Below, piece by piece: positions 8,175 through 17,184 of a DNA stretch of 64,000 nt. The translations under genes were made by a program, and so were the position numbers. The notes below the pieces were generated by a model. The model was not told where the DNA came from. It did not search any database and worked only from the letters and a program-made list of their open reading frames with translations. The DNA is from Bacteroidetes bacterium UBA4416 (GTDB lineage Bacteria > Bacteroidota > Bacteroidia > B-17B0 > Aurantibacillaceae), in contig DGQK01000063.1 of the NCBI GenBank assembly GCA_002390745.1, forward strand, positions 34,107-98,106. The letters are read 5' to 3'. Position 1 is the stretch's first letter, and every line of letters begins with the position of its first letter.

Positions 8175-8471
8175 TTATTTGCTCAAACTCACCGTTTCGG
8201 TGCTCCAGGCTTCAGGCTTTGCATCGAACAGGGCCTTGGTTTTTGCCCATACCTCTTTGAAAAGCGCCGAGTTCCGGTAGGCTTCCAGGTATTTGGGATC
8301 TTCCCACAGGCTGTAGGTAAAGAAGATGGTTTTGTTATCCGCATCCTGCAACAGCTCTACGTGCGAGCAGCCTTCCATGGCGGCAATCAGCTCTTTTTTT
8401 GAATCGAACAGCGCCTTGAATTCTTCCACAGATTCAGGCCTGAAGGTCATTTTTACCAGTCTCTTAATCAT
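8175..8471 (-). CDS. Antibiotic biosynthesis monooxygenase (ABM) domain protein, quinol-monooxygenase-like
   Basis: The 98-residue ferredoxin-like ABM protein is of the YgiN/LsrG type. It begins with a short beta strand (IKRLVKMTF), then FKALFDSKKELIAAMEGCSHVELLQD, then FFTYSLWEDPKYLEAYRNSALF. Such dimers act as cofactor-free monooxygenases or as small-molecule isomerases. It overlaps the upstream SAM-hydroxide adenosyltransferase gene by 8 bp, so the two are translationally coupled. The physiological substrate is unknown. Confidence 0.85.
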   Translation of the reverse strand: MIKRLVKMTFRPESVEEFKALFDSKKELIAAMEGCSHVELLQDADNKTIFFTYSLWEDPKYLEAYRNSALFKEVWAKTKALFDAKPEAWSTETVSLSK

Positions 8472-9282
8472 AAATATCTATTACTATCCGGTCGATCTTG
8501 TATTTGCTCAGCACATGTTTCCGGATCACGATCCTGGTAGCCGATTGCCCGAGGGAGGCGATCTCCAGCAGCCCCATGGAATTGAAAAAGCACACCACGT
8601 CGCCGATCTTCACATCATCATAGGTGTTATAGATCTTCGTGATATTGCTTGAGGGCAGCGAAATGGAAAAGCGCCGGTTGCCCACTGCTTTCTCAAATTC
8701 CTCCCTGGTGATGCTGGTAATGAGGTTGCCGAAATCATCCTCGTAAAGCACCATCCCCTGTATATTTCCGGGCGTGGCAAAGGTTTCAAAGGCATAGAGC
8801 TTGCAGTAATCCTGGGCCGGCGAAGAAAACTCTTCCGGCGGAACTCCCCCGATCAGCTTCATGGCCACATCCACAAACACATCCCTGAGGTAAAACGGGT
8901 GCTGCTGCTCATTCTCATAATACAGCTGATACACCGGCTCATGAAAGCCTTTGTCGATGAGCGTCAGCACGCCATTGTCGGGGCAAATAATGTACTGCCC
9001 TTTATACTTTGTGAGCAGGTAGCGGGTATTATCCACCGCAAGGTTATCGATCGTTTCGGAAGAGTTCAGAAATTTCACCGCAAAGAGGTGGATCGTATTT
9101 TCGGGGAAATAAGGCAACACACTTTTAAGGGCAAAGGCACCTTCGCTGTGCGCATGGCGGTTCACGCTACAGGCCACATCCACTACTTTGCAATCGGGTT
9201 GACGGGAGTAGATCATGCCTTTTACCATCGCCAGGTATGGATCGCGATAGCCCAAATCGGTGGTAATGGTAATAACTGGCAT
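8464..9282 (-). CDS. SAM hydroxide adenosyltransferase (DUF62 / chlorinase-fluorinase superfamily)
   Basis: This family hydrolyses S-adenosylmethionine to adenosine and methionine with an activated hydroxide. The N-terminal domain starts VITITTDLGYRDPYLAMVKG and includes the conserved Asp and NRHAHSEGAFALKSV. A C-terminal barrel domain carries NLITSI and the final hydrophobic region. I use the ATG at 9282 (MPVITITTD). A GTG at 9291 would add three residues. No halogenase-specific context is present, so the hydrolase type is most likely. It is the first gene of the pair with the ABM protein. Confidence 0.88.
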   Translation of the reverse strand: MPVITITTDLGYRDPYLAMVKGMIYSRQPDCKVVDVACSVNRHAHSEGAFALKSVLPYFPENTIHLFAVKFLNSSETIDNLAVDNTRYLLTKYKGQYIICPDNGVLTLIDKGFHEPVYQLYYENEQQHPFYLRDVFVDVAMKLIGGVPPEEFSSPAQDYCKLYAFETFATPGNIQGMVLYEDDFGNLITSITREEFEKAVGNRRFSISLPSSNITKIYNTYDDVKIGDVVCFFNSMGLLEIASLGQSATRIVIRKHVLSKYKIDRIVIDIYD

Positions 9283-9449
9283 CTCAGGCACTAAAGTTTA
9301 AACAACATCCGGAAACAGGTGTTTTATACATTAAAAACCGCCTGTTAAAAAAATGTATGGATCTATTTCAAAAGTAAATATTATTTTAGGCATACTTTTT
9401 AGTGCTTCCGGCATTTGATTAACACGATTATTAACATAAAGATACTACC

Positions 9450-10409
9450 TTGACAGAAAAAACAATTACGATTGATAGCATAGAGCCTGTAGAGATTTAC
9501 GGCGTAAACGACGTAAAATTGAATGTTATCAAAAAATACTTCCCGAAGCTGAAGATCATTGCACGGGGGTATTCCATTAAAGTACTGGGCGAAGAAAGCG
9601 AGATCAACCTCTTTGAAAAGAAACTGAACATGCTGGTAGACTACTACCACAAGAACGGCCTGCTTACCGATACCGTCATAGAGCGCCTGCTGGGCCAAAC
9701 GGGCGATAACATCCTTCAGGCCAAAGAAGAAGCTTCGGGCTCCGATATTATTTTGTTTGGCAACAGCGGCATGGTCATCAAGGCGCGTACCGACAACCAG
9801 CGCAAAATGATGCAATCCGTTATGAAAAGCGATATGCTCTTTGCCATCGGGCCTGCGGGTACGGGCAAGACCTATACGGCTGTAGCCCTTGCTGTGAGAG
9901 CGCTCAAGAATAAAGAGGTGAAACGCATCATCCTTACGCGCCCCGCTGTGGAAGCAGGTGAAAACCTCGGCTTCCTGCCGGGCGACCTGAAGGAAAAGCT
10001 GGATCCTTACATGCAGCCGCTCTATGACGCGCTCTACGACATGGTGCCGCCCGACAAGCTCAACCAGTACATCGAAAGCAAAATCATCCAGATCGCACCT
10101 CTGGCCTTTATGCGCGGGCGTACCCTCGACAATGCCTTTGTGATCCTCGATGAGGCTCAGAATACAACCGAAAGCCAGATGAAAATGTTCCTGACGAGGA
10201 TGGGTGCCAATGCCAAATTCATCATCACAGGCGATATGACACAGGTCGATCTGCCGCGAAACCAGTCCTCGGGATTGCAGCAGGCCGTGCGCTTGCTGAA
10301 GAAAACGGAAGGCATCGATTTTGTGGAGCTTACCTCTGTGGATGTGATCAGGCACCGCCTGGTAAAAGCGATCATTGAAAGATACGAAGCAGACTCTATT
10401 AAAAAGTGA
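9450..10409 (+). CDS. phoH: PhoH family ATPase
   Basis: The 319-residue cytoplasmic P-loop protein has Walker A G134-P-A-G-T-G-K140-T and Walker B VILD234-E235-AQN. The latter is the typical PhoH helicase-like ATPase signature, and an N-terminal KH-like region precedes it. PhoH proteins are linked to RNA metabolism and phosphate or stress responses. The start is TTG: an in-frame stop 16 bp upstream excludes a longer frame, and the resulting N terminus (MTEKTITID) fits the family. The stop codon lies in the first unit of a heptamer repeat. Confidence 0.92.
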   Translation: MTEKTITIDSIEPVEIYGVNDVKLNVIKKYFPKLKIIARGYSIKVLGEESEINLFEKKLNMLVDYYHKNGLLTDTVIERLLGQTGDNILQAKEEASGSDIILFGNSGMVIKARTDNQRKMMQSVMKSDMLFAIGPAGTGKTYTAVALAVRALKNKEVKRIILTRPAVEAGENLGFLPGDLKEKLDPYMQPLYDALYDMVPPDKLNQYIESKIIQIAPLAFMRGRTLDNAFVILDEAQNTTESQMKMFLTRMGANAKFIITGDMTQVDLPRNQSSGLQQAVRLLKKTEGIDFVELTSVDVIRHRLVKAIIERYEADSIKK

Positions 10410-10490
10410 GACGTGAGTATTGAGATGTGAGATTGTGAAGCAGAAAAAAACTGATCTCTTATCTCAATACTCCTATCTAAAAATCTAACT
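10404..10490. repeat. Heptamer-period inverted repeat between phoH and the mazG-like gene
   Basis: Four consecutive 7-mers ending in TGAG run from 10404 to 10431 (AAGTGAG, ACGTGAG, TATTGAG, ATGTGAG), the first including the phoH stop. The other arm, at about 10454-10488, consists of 7-mers of the form ATCTCNN. The core arms GAGTATTGAGA (10415-10425) and TCTCAATACTC (10462-10472) pair perfectly. The mazG-like gene starts immediately after. Confidence 0.7.
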
Positions 10491-10817
10491 ATGACTCTCC
10501 AACAAGCCCAGCAACAGGTCGATGCCTGGATCAAACAGTACGGAGTACGCTATTTCAGCGAGCTTACCAATATGGCCATGCTTACCGAGGAAGTGGGTGA
10601 AGTGGCCCGTATCGTGGCGCGCCGCTATGGCGAACAAAGCGAAAAAGAATCGGATAAGAACAAGGACCTGGGCGATGAGCTGGCGGATGTGCTCTTCGTC
10701 CTGATATGCCTCGCCAACCAAACCGGCGTTAACCTGGAGGAAGCCCTGAAAAAAAATCTTGATAAAAAAACAGGGCGGGATTCGGAACGACATCTCAACA
10801 ATGAAAAACTGAGGTGA
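10491..10817 (+). CDS. MazG-like nucleotide pyrophosphohydrolase
   Basis: The 108-residue all-alpha NTP-pyrophosphohydrolase domain hydrolyses (d)NTPs to NMP and PPi, typically for house-cleaning. The metal-binding pattern is visible: LTEEVGEVAR (ExxE), then DLGDELADVLF (ExxD) about 25 residues later. As a single short domain it belongs with the MazG-like or RS21-C6 group, not full-length MazG. It lies downstream of phoH, separated by the heptamer repeat. Confidence 0.88.
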   Translation: MTLQQAQQQVDAWIKQYGVRYFSELTNMAMLTEEVGEVARIVARRYGEQSEKESDKNKDLGDELADVLFVLICLANQTGVNLEEALKKNLDKKTGRDSERHLNNEKLR

Positions 10818-10890
10818 TTATCCCGGAATAACCAGCCATATAAACTTCGTTTATTTTTAATATATTCATGTTTTCTAAAAACAATAAAAC

Positions 10891-12420
10891 ATGAAACACA
10901 TCTACCTGCGATTTCTTACAGGATTTTTATTAATTGCTTCATCAGCATCCAACCTGAAAGCCCAGACTGTTTGCGACCCTTCGGGCAACCTGGTCATTTT
11001 CACCAACTACGATGGAGGAGAAATGACCATCGACGTGGATGTGAATATTCCCAATTTAAAGATCGGCATCTGCTCGTATGAGGCGGTGAGGGTAAATATT
11101 GCAGGTACTTTCTCTGCCAACGTTACCCAGGTAATTTATGCCGGCTATAACAACAGCCCTAATACAAACTGCACTCCCAACGTGAGTACCACAAGCGTTA
11201 GCGGTGTTTCTTCCGGCATCGTCACCATCAACTTTGCGCCTCCGGCCGGCTACAGCAATCCTAATGGCTATGGTTCTGTCATTTGCGGTTACAGCTGCAA
11301 TACCACTTCCAGCCAGGGTGGATGTAATACCCCCGACCAGATCGCCTACTATTTTACGCAACAAACCGGTGGAACCCTGCGCTTCCAGTTTCTGCAATAT
11401 GGCTGTTGGGCCAATGCCACCAAATCCATTTCCGGCGGCGGCAACTGCTGTGCCATGCCCTGCACGGTTCCGGCAGCACCGGCCAATACAACGGCAGCAG
11501 CTCAACAGGCCATCTGCGCCAATAAAACAACCACGCTCAGCGCAACAAGCACCGGCACCGTGAGCTGGTACGCATCGCCTACTTCTACCCTATCTCTCGG
11601 CACCGGCACAGCCTATGTAACTCCTGTCCTCGCCGCAGGAACTTATACCTACTATGCACAAACCAACACCAGCTGCGGTGTTAGCGCCACCCGCACACCT
11701 GTAACCGTAACCGTAAACCCGGCGCCGACGGTAGCCGTCAACAGCGGATCGGTTTGCTCCGGACAATCCTTTACGACAACACCAACAGGCGCCAGTTCTT
11801 ATACTTACTCAACCGGCTCAGCGGTTCTGACACCGTCGCTTACAACCATGCCGAGCTCCGTATATACCAATACAGTCACCGGGAGCAATGCACAAGGTTG
11901 TACAAACCAGGCCGTGTCAAGTATAACGGTTTACGCCTTACCGGTTTTAACGCTCACGCCTGCCAGCACGATAACCTGTGTCAACAGCGGAACCATTAGC
12001 CTTACCGGTTCTACTGCGGGCGGTGTATACAGCGGCACACAGGTTTCGGCCAACAGCTTTAGCCCCGCCACTACCGGAACCTTTACGCCCGTATATTCCT
12101 ACACGGCTTCTACAGGCTGCGCCAATACTGCGAGCGCCAGCATTGTAGTGAGTGCCTGCACGGGTATCGGCGCGCTTACCGGCCTCAAACCAAGCCTGAG
12201 CATCCACCCCAATCCGAATTCAGGAGAATTTGTTGTTGAATGGCCTAACGGTGCGGAAAAACACATCCGCGTGACCGACCTAAATGGCCGGTTGGTATAC
12301 ACAGGCAGCAGCGCGCAGGATAAAATCACTGTGAATATCGCTTCGCTGGCAAATGGTATGTATTACGTGCAGGTTCGGTCGGGCAATACGGATGAAACGA
12401 TGAAGGTAATGAAACAGTAA
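10891..12420 (+). CDS. Large secreted T9SS cargo protein with Ig-like repeats
   Basis: The 509-residue protein has an N-terminal signal peptide ending SNLKAQ. A cysteine-rich N-terminal part (residues about 25-200) with paired CxxC/CCAMPC motifs suggests disulfides. It is followed by Thr/Ser-rich beta-sandwich repeats of the Ig-like type seen in gliding-bacteria adhesins (TTTLSATSTGTVSWYASP). A type A T9SS sorting domain closes it (HPNPNSGEFVV, then NGMYYVQVR and KVMKQ). It is probably a surface or extracellular adhesin-like protein. No catalytic motif is evident. Confidence 0.85.
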   Translation: MKHIYLRFLTGFLLIASSASNLKAQTVCDPSGNLVIFTNYDGGEMTIDVDVNIPNLKIGICSYEAVRVNIAGTFSANVTQVIYAGYNNSPNTNCTPNVSTTSVSGVSSGIVTINFAPPAGYSNPNGYGSVICGYSCNTTSSQGGCNTPDQIAYYFTQQTGGTLRFQFLQYGCWANATKSISGGGNCCAMPCTVPAAPANTTAAAQQAICANKTTTLSATSTGTVSWYASPTSTLSLGTGTAYVTPVLAAGTYTYYAQTNTSCGVSATRTPVTVTVNPAPTVAVNSGSVCSGQSFTTTPTGASSYTYSTGSAVLTPSLTTMPSSVYTNTVTGSNAQGCTNQAVSSITVYALPVLTLTPASTITCVNSGTISLTGSTAGGVYSGTQVSANSFSPATTGTFTPVYSYTASTGCANTASASIVVSACTGIGALTGLKPSLSIHPNPNSGEFVVEWPNGAEKHIRVTDLNGRLVYTGSSAQDKITVNIASLANGMYYVQVRSGNTDETMKVMKQ

Positions 12421-12560
12421 AGTGGAATAACAATGCTGGTACGATGCTAAAAGCAGGCCCAGCGGTGTTGCAGTCCTGCTAAAATCTTCACGCAAAAGAC
12501 CAGGTTGCCGGGCCAAAACTTTTTTACCTCCGTGTAACATATTCCGGTTTCAAACCGTTA

Positions 12561-12578
12561 TATTCAAAATATTGAATA
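12561..12578. promoter_or_regulatory. Palindrome touching the start codon of the fusion gene
   Basis: TATTCAA (12561-12567) and TTGAATA (12572-12578) are perfect seven-base inverted arms with a 4-bp centre. The last base is the A of the ATG at 12578. It could be an operator or an RNA hairpin masking the start codon. It may also be chance in AT-rich DNA. Confidence 0.35.
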
Positions 12579-15500
12579 TGGCGATCAGAACTACCCTCTT
12601 TTTCTTCCTTTCTTTTTTGAGCATTCGGGCTTTGCAGGCTCAGGAGCCTGAATTTACAGCGCCTGTTGCCAAAAAGATCCCCAACCAGCTGATTATTCAT
12701 GGGGATACCACTATCGATCACTATTTCTGGCTGCGCGATAAGTACGCACCGGAAGTCATCAACCACCTTTACGCAGAGAATGCTTACGCCGATAACGTGA
12801 TGAAACAGAGTAGCTTTCTTCAAAAGGTCTTGTATGAAGAATTCAAATCGAGGCGAAAAGAGAGCTTTACATCGCGCCCCTCGAAGCGCAAAGGCTTTCT
12901 GTATTACAACCGCTATGAAAAAGGAAAGGACTATCCTGTTATGTGCCGGAAAAAGGACACCGCCAATGCTACGGAAACAGTCATCCTGGATATCAATAAG
13001 CTGGCAGAGGAGCAGCCTTATATCAATGTTTCCGGCTATAATATCAGCCCCGATCAACAATGGCTGTATTATGGCATCGATAGCAAAGGCAACCATGTGC
13101 TGACCTATTACCTGAAGCACATTGGGAAAGATAGTGTATATACAAGTGAGAAGCTGGACCATGTGATGGCCATGATCTGGGCCGAGGATAATAAAACCAT
13201 TTACTACACCAGGCCGGAAGATAAGACCTTACGGCAATACAGGGTATACCGGCACGTGATCGGAAGGCCGGCAGCGGAAGATGAGCTGGTATTTGAGGAA
13301 AACGACAAGACCTTCCAGATCGACATGCACCGCTCCTCGTCACGCCGGTATATTTTCTTCACCTCCGGAAAAACCAAATGCCGCGAGGGCTGGTACATGC
13401 CTTCGGATGGAAGTGCTGTAAAACCCACGCTCTTCCTGAAACGGGAACCGGGTGTGATCTATACCCTCAACCACCTGGAAGGCGATGAATTTCTGATCAC
13501 TACGAACCTCAATGCCATCAATTACCGCCTGGCAAAAACAAAGATCAGCCAGCCTGCGCCCACCAACTGGAAAGACATCATTCCCCACAACCCTAAGGTA
13601 TTGCTGGAAGACGTGAGCTTTACCAAAGATTTTATGATTGTCGAGGAAAAGGAGAATGCGCAGGACCGGGTGAAGATCACCAACTTAAAAACCAATGAAA
13701 CGGAAATTCTGGATCCCGGACTCGGCCTTTACGAAATCTCCTTTGGCTTTGTGGATTATGATTATGAGACATCCTCGGCGATCGAGTTCAGCTATTCCAA
13801 TATGGTGACCCCTTACAGGACATTTTATTACAACTTAGTGAGCAAGGAAAAAAAGATCATCGAAGAAGATACCATCCTGGGCACATTTAAATCTTCTGAC
13901 TATGAAACCAAACGCATTTACGCTCCTGCCCGCGACGGCGCTTCTGTGCCCATTACCTTAGTGTATAAAAAAGGGCTGAGCCTCAATGGCACTAACCCTT
14001 GCCTGCTCTATTCCTACGGTTCATACGGAGCAACGAACTCTGCTGATTTTTCGACCAGCACCCTCAGCTATATCGACCGGGGCTTTGTGTATGCCCTGGC
14101 GCACATCCGCGGCAGCAACGACCTGGGCAATCAATGGTATGAAGACGGCAAGCTCTTTCATAAGAAAAATACGTTTACCGATTTTATCGACTGTGCCGAA
14201 TACCTCATAGCGCAGGGCTATACCAATAAGAACCGCCTGGCCATCAATGGTGGAAGCGCCGGCGGCTTACTCATGGGAGCTGTGACCAACATGCGCCCTG
14301 ACCTGTTCAAATGTGTAGTGGCCAATGTGCCTTTTGTGGATGTGATCAATACCATGCTGGATGAGAGCATTCCCCTCACCACCTTTGAGTTTGAGGAATG
14401 GGGAAATCCCAGGCAAAAAGACTATTACGACTATATGAAGTCTTACTCACCTTACGATAATGTGCAAAAAACAGCTTACCCCGATATCCTGGCAACGGCG
14501 GGCTATAACGATTCCCAGGTAGGATACTGGGAGCCGGCCAAATGGGTTGCGAAGCTCAGGGAGCTGAAAACGGATACGAATTTACTGCTGTTCAAAACCA
14601 ACATGGACGCCGGCCACGGTGGCGCATCCGGCAGATTTAATGCCTATAAGGAAGCGGCTTTCAATATGGCTTTCATCATGCGAAGCCTTGGCGTGAAGGA
14701 AAACTACATTACCGTGAAAGGTAAGATCGTAGACCAGAACGGCACCGAACTACCTTTTGTGAATGTGTACATCGAAGGCACAACGAACGGAACGACTTCT
14801 AATGCCGATGGCGAATTTGCCCTCAACGTCAAAGAAGGCGATAACCTCACGCTGGCTTTCCAGACGCTGGGTTACGTGAAGCACAAAGAAAAGATCGATA
14901 TGAACACACAAACATCCGATCTCATCATACATATGAAATCGGAGAATGTTCAGCTCAAAGAGGTCATGATCAAAGGCAATTCCAAAGACCCTGCCTATGC
15001 CATCATGCGCGAAGCCATCAGGCGCCGAAAGGAGAACAAGGAAAAAGTGCAATCCTTCTCTGCCGATGTGTATATGAAAAGCACGGTGAGGCTTTTACAG
15101 ATCCCTAAAAAGCTTCCTTTTTTCATTAACAAAAAAGACATGCCAGACAGTACGAATCTCGGTCTCATCTACATGTCGGAATCGGTAGCGAAGTATTATA
15201 CCCAGAATCCCGACCGTAAAAAAGAAGAGATGATCGCCAGTAAAGTGGCCGGGGAAAAGACCGGTTTTAGTTGGAACCGCGTGGAAGATGTATTCGTGAA
15301 TTTCTATGAGCCATCGGTAAACATGGAGGGGTACTCCGAGCGCCCTTTTATTTCGCCGCTGGCAACGGGGTCCCTGTTGAGCTACAAATACAAATACCTG
15401 GGGACGTTTTATGTGGATGCCAAGCCGGTGCATAAGATTGAGATCATCCCGAGGCGTAAGGGCGACCCGCTCTTTCATGGTGAAATGTATATCAACGAAG

Positions 15501-17146
15501 GCGACAATTACCAGATCTTTTCCAGCGATTTGTTTATCACCAAGGATGCGCAGATCGATTTCGTAGATACCGTTCATATCAAGCAGGAAATGGTGAAAGT
15601 GAACGACAGTATCTGGGTACCTTTGCAAATGCAGATCTACAGCCACATCAAAGTGTTTGGCTTTGGAGCGACGGACCTGAGCACGGCAACCATCTCCAAT
15701 TACCAGGTAAACCGAAGCTTCCCGAAGAAGTTTTTCAGCAACGAACTGTTCCGCATCGACGATCAGGCCAATAAGAAAGATACGAGCTACTGGTCGACCA
15801 CAAGGCCGAGCATCTTGTCGCAGGAAGAATCGAAATACTACCAGAAAGGGGATAGCTTATTGAAACGCATGGAAAGCAAGGAATACATCGATTCGGTTTC
15901 CAAAGCCGACAGCAAATGGCGCTTCGGTCTGAACGGACTAAGTAAGCGTAACGCGGTCAAAGGAAGTTATTTTGGCACCAATCCCCTGCTCGACATCTTC
16001 AACTATAATACCGTAGAAGGCATCAACGCTACCGTCAGAACATTTTTCGACACAAGGAACAAGAATACCCGTACGCAGAAAGGCTTTGGCACGATGCTGC
16101 ATTATGGTGTGGATAATAAACTCTGGAGTGGCGGCGCTAACGGCTACTGGCTCTTCGATCCGAAAAGAAGCCAGAGCCTTGCAGTTACAGGAGGCCGCTA
16201 CATGGAGCAGTTCAACAGCCATAACCCGATCAGCAGCTTGCTGAATACGGCTTATACCCTGCTCGATAAAAGCAATTACATGAAGCTGTACCAGAAAGAC
16301 ATGATCCAGCTGAATTACAACCGCGAGCTGGCGAACGGCCTGTATGGCAATGCCGATGTGCAGTACATGCACCGTGAAGCGATGATCAATCATAGTTTTT
16401 ATTACTGGTATGGGGACGAGAACAAGCACTTCACCTCTAACAACCCCATGGTTAATGATGGGGCTTACAGCGAACTCAAAGCCTTTAACCCGGAAGATGT
16501 GCTGCAATTCAAATTAGGCTTTAAATTCATTCCTTTTGCCAAATACGAAAGCTACCCAACCCATAAGCGCATGCTCGAAACCAAATGGCCGGAATTCTCA
16601 CTGAATTATAAAAAAGGGATATCCCTCAACACAGGCGCTTTTAATTACGATTACCTTGAGCTTTCGATCGGCAAAGACATCGACCTGCGTGCCATCGGCG
16701 CCTTTAAGTTTGATGTAAGCGGCGGCGCTTTCTTTAATAACAGCGGGATGAATTTCGCCGACTACAAGCATTTCAACGGCAACCAAACCGCTTTCCTGCT
16801 TAATCCACGCGCCTGGGAATTTTATGCTCCGGGCACCCGTACACAGATCTCCGAATTTCATGCCTTGGATTATTACACATACAGCACCAATACCAAATTC
16901 CTGGAGTACCACGTCTCGCATAATTTCCGTAGCTTTTTCATCGGGAAAATTCCTTTGCTGAGAAAGACCAAATTCTATGAGGTAGCGGGCATCAACGGCC
17001 TCGTTACCGAAAACGGCAATTACAATGAAGTGTACGTTGGCCTCGACAAAATTCTTCAGGTCTTCCGATTCGATGTGGGAACAGCCGTCAACCAGAATAA
17101 AAAAATAAACCTCTTTTACCGCTTCGGCATCAGGCTGGAGTTATAG
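12578..17146 (+). CDS. Secreted prolyl oligopeptidase (S9A) fused to a DUF5686 outer-membrane barrel
   Basis: The ATG at 12578 gives 1522 residues; a TTG two codons earlier is less likely. Residues 1-22 form a signal peptide (TTLFFFLSFLSIRALQAQ). Residues ~25-705 are a complete S9A oligopeptidase B-like enzyme: a beta-propeller, then a hydrolase domain with triad S560 (GGSAGG), D645 (AGYNDSQV) and H680 (DAGHGG). From ~710 a carboxypeptidase-like regulatory domain starts (ITVKGKIVDQNG, NADGEFALNV). The DUF5686 region follows and ends in barrel-like strands (FYRFGIRLEL). The two halves normally occur as separate proteins, each with its own signal peptide; the second has none here. I infer a periplasm-facing peptidase tethered to the outer membrane. 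Confidence 0.88.
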   Translation: MAIRTTLFFFLSFLSIRALQAQEPEFTAPVAKKIPNQLIIHGDTTIDHYFWLRDKYAPEVINHLYAENAYADNVMKQSSFLQKVLYEEFKSRRKESFTSRPSKRKGFLYYNRYEKGKDYPVMCRKKDTANATETVILDINKLAEEQPYINVSGYNISPDQQWLYYGIDSKGNHVLTYYLKHIGKDSVYTSEKLDHVMAMIWAEDNKTIYYTRPEDKTLRQYRVYRHVIGRPAAEDELVFEENDKTFQIDMHRSSSRRYIFFTSGKTKCREGWYMPSDGSAVKPTLFLKREPGVIYTLNHLEGDEFLITTNLNAINYRLAKTKISQPAPTNWKDIIPHNPKVLLEDVSFTKDFMIVEEKENAQDRVKITNLKTNETEILDPGLGLYEISFGFVDYDYETSSAIEFSYSNMVTPYRTFYYNLVSKEKKIIEEDTILGTFKSSDYETKRIYAPARDGASVPITLVYKKGLSLNGTNPCLLYSYGSYGATNSADFSTSTLSYIDRGFVYALAHIRGSNDLGNQWYEDGKLFHKKNTFTDFIDCAEYLIAQGYTNKNRLAINGGSAGGLLMGAVTNMRPDLFKCVVANVPFVDVINTMLDESIPLTTFEFEEWGNPRQKDYYDYMKSYSPYDNVQKTAYPDILATAGYNDSQVGYWEPAKWVAKLRELKTDTNLLLFKTNMDAGHGGASGRFNAYKEAAFNMAFIMRSLGVKENYITVKGKIVDQNGTELPFVNVYIEGTTNGTTSNADGEFALNVKEGDNLTLAFQTLGYVKHKEKIDMNTQTSDLIIHMKSENVQLKEVMIKGNSKDPAYAIMREAIRRRKENKEKVQSFSADVYMKSTVRLLQIPKKLPFFINKKDMPDSTNLGLIYMSESVAKYYTQNPDRKKEEMIASKVAGEKTGFSWNRVEDVFVNFYEPSVNMEGYSERPFISPLATGSLLSYKYKYLGTFYVDAKPVHKIEIIPRRKGDPLFHGEMYINEGDNYQIFSSDLFITKDAQIDFVDTVHIKQEMVKVNDSIWVPLQMQIYSHIKVFGFGATDLSTATISNYQVNRSFPKKFFSNELFRIDDQANKKDTSYWSTTRPSILSQEESKYYQKGDSLLKRMESKEYIDSVSKADSKWRFGLNGLSKRNAVKGSYFGTNPLLDIFNYNTVEGINATVRTFFDTRNKNTRTQKGFGTMLHYGVDNKLWSGGANGYWLFDPKRSQSLAVTGGRYMEQFNSHNPISSLLNTAYTLLDKSNYMKLYQKDMIQLNYNRELANGLYGNADVQYMHREAMINHSFYYWYGDENKHFTSNNPMVNDGAYSELKAFNPEDVLQFKLGFKFIPFAKYESYPTHKRMLETKWPEFSLNYKKGISLNTGAFNYDYLELSIGKDIDLRAIGAFKFDVSGGAFFNNSGMNFADYKHFNGNQTAFLLNPRAWEFYAPGTRTQISEFHALDYYTYSTNTKFLEYHVSHNFRSFFIGKIPLLRKTKFYEVAGINGLVTENGNYNEVYVGLDKILQVFRFDVGTAVNQNKKINLFYRFGIRLEL

Positions 17147-17184
17147 CGCCTATGATTACTGCGTTTTTATGCTTAACTTAGTCC

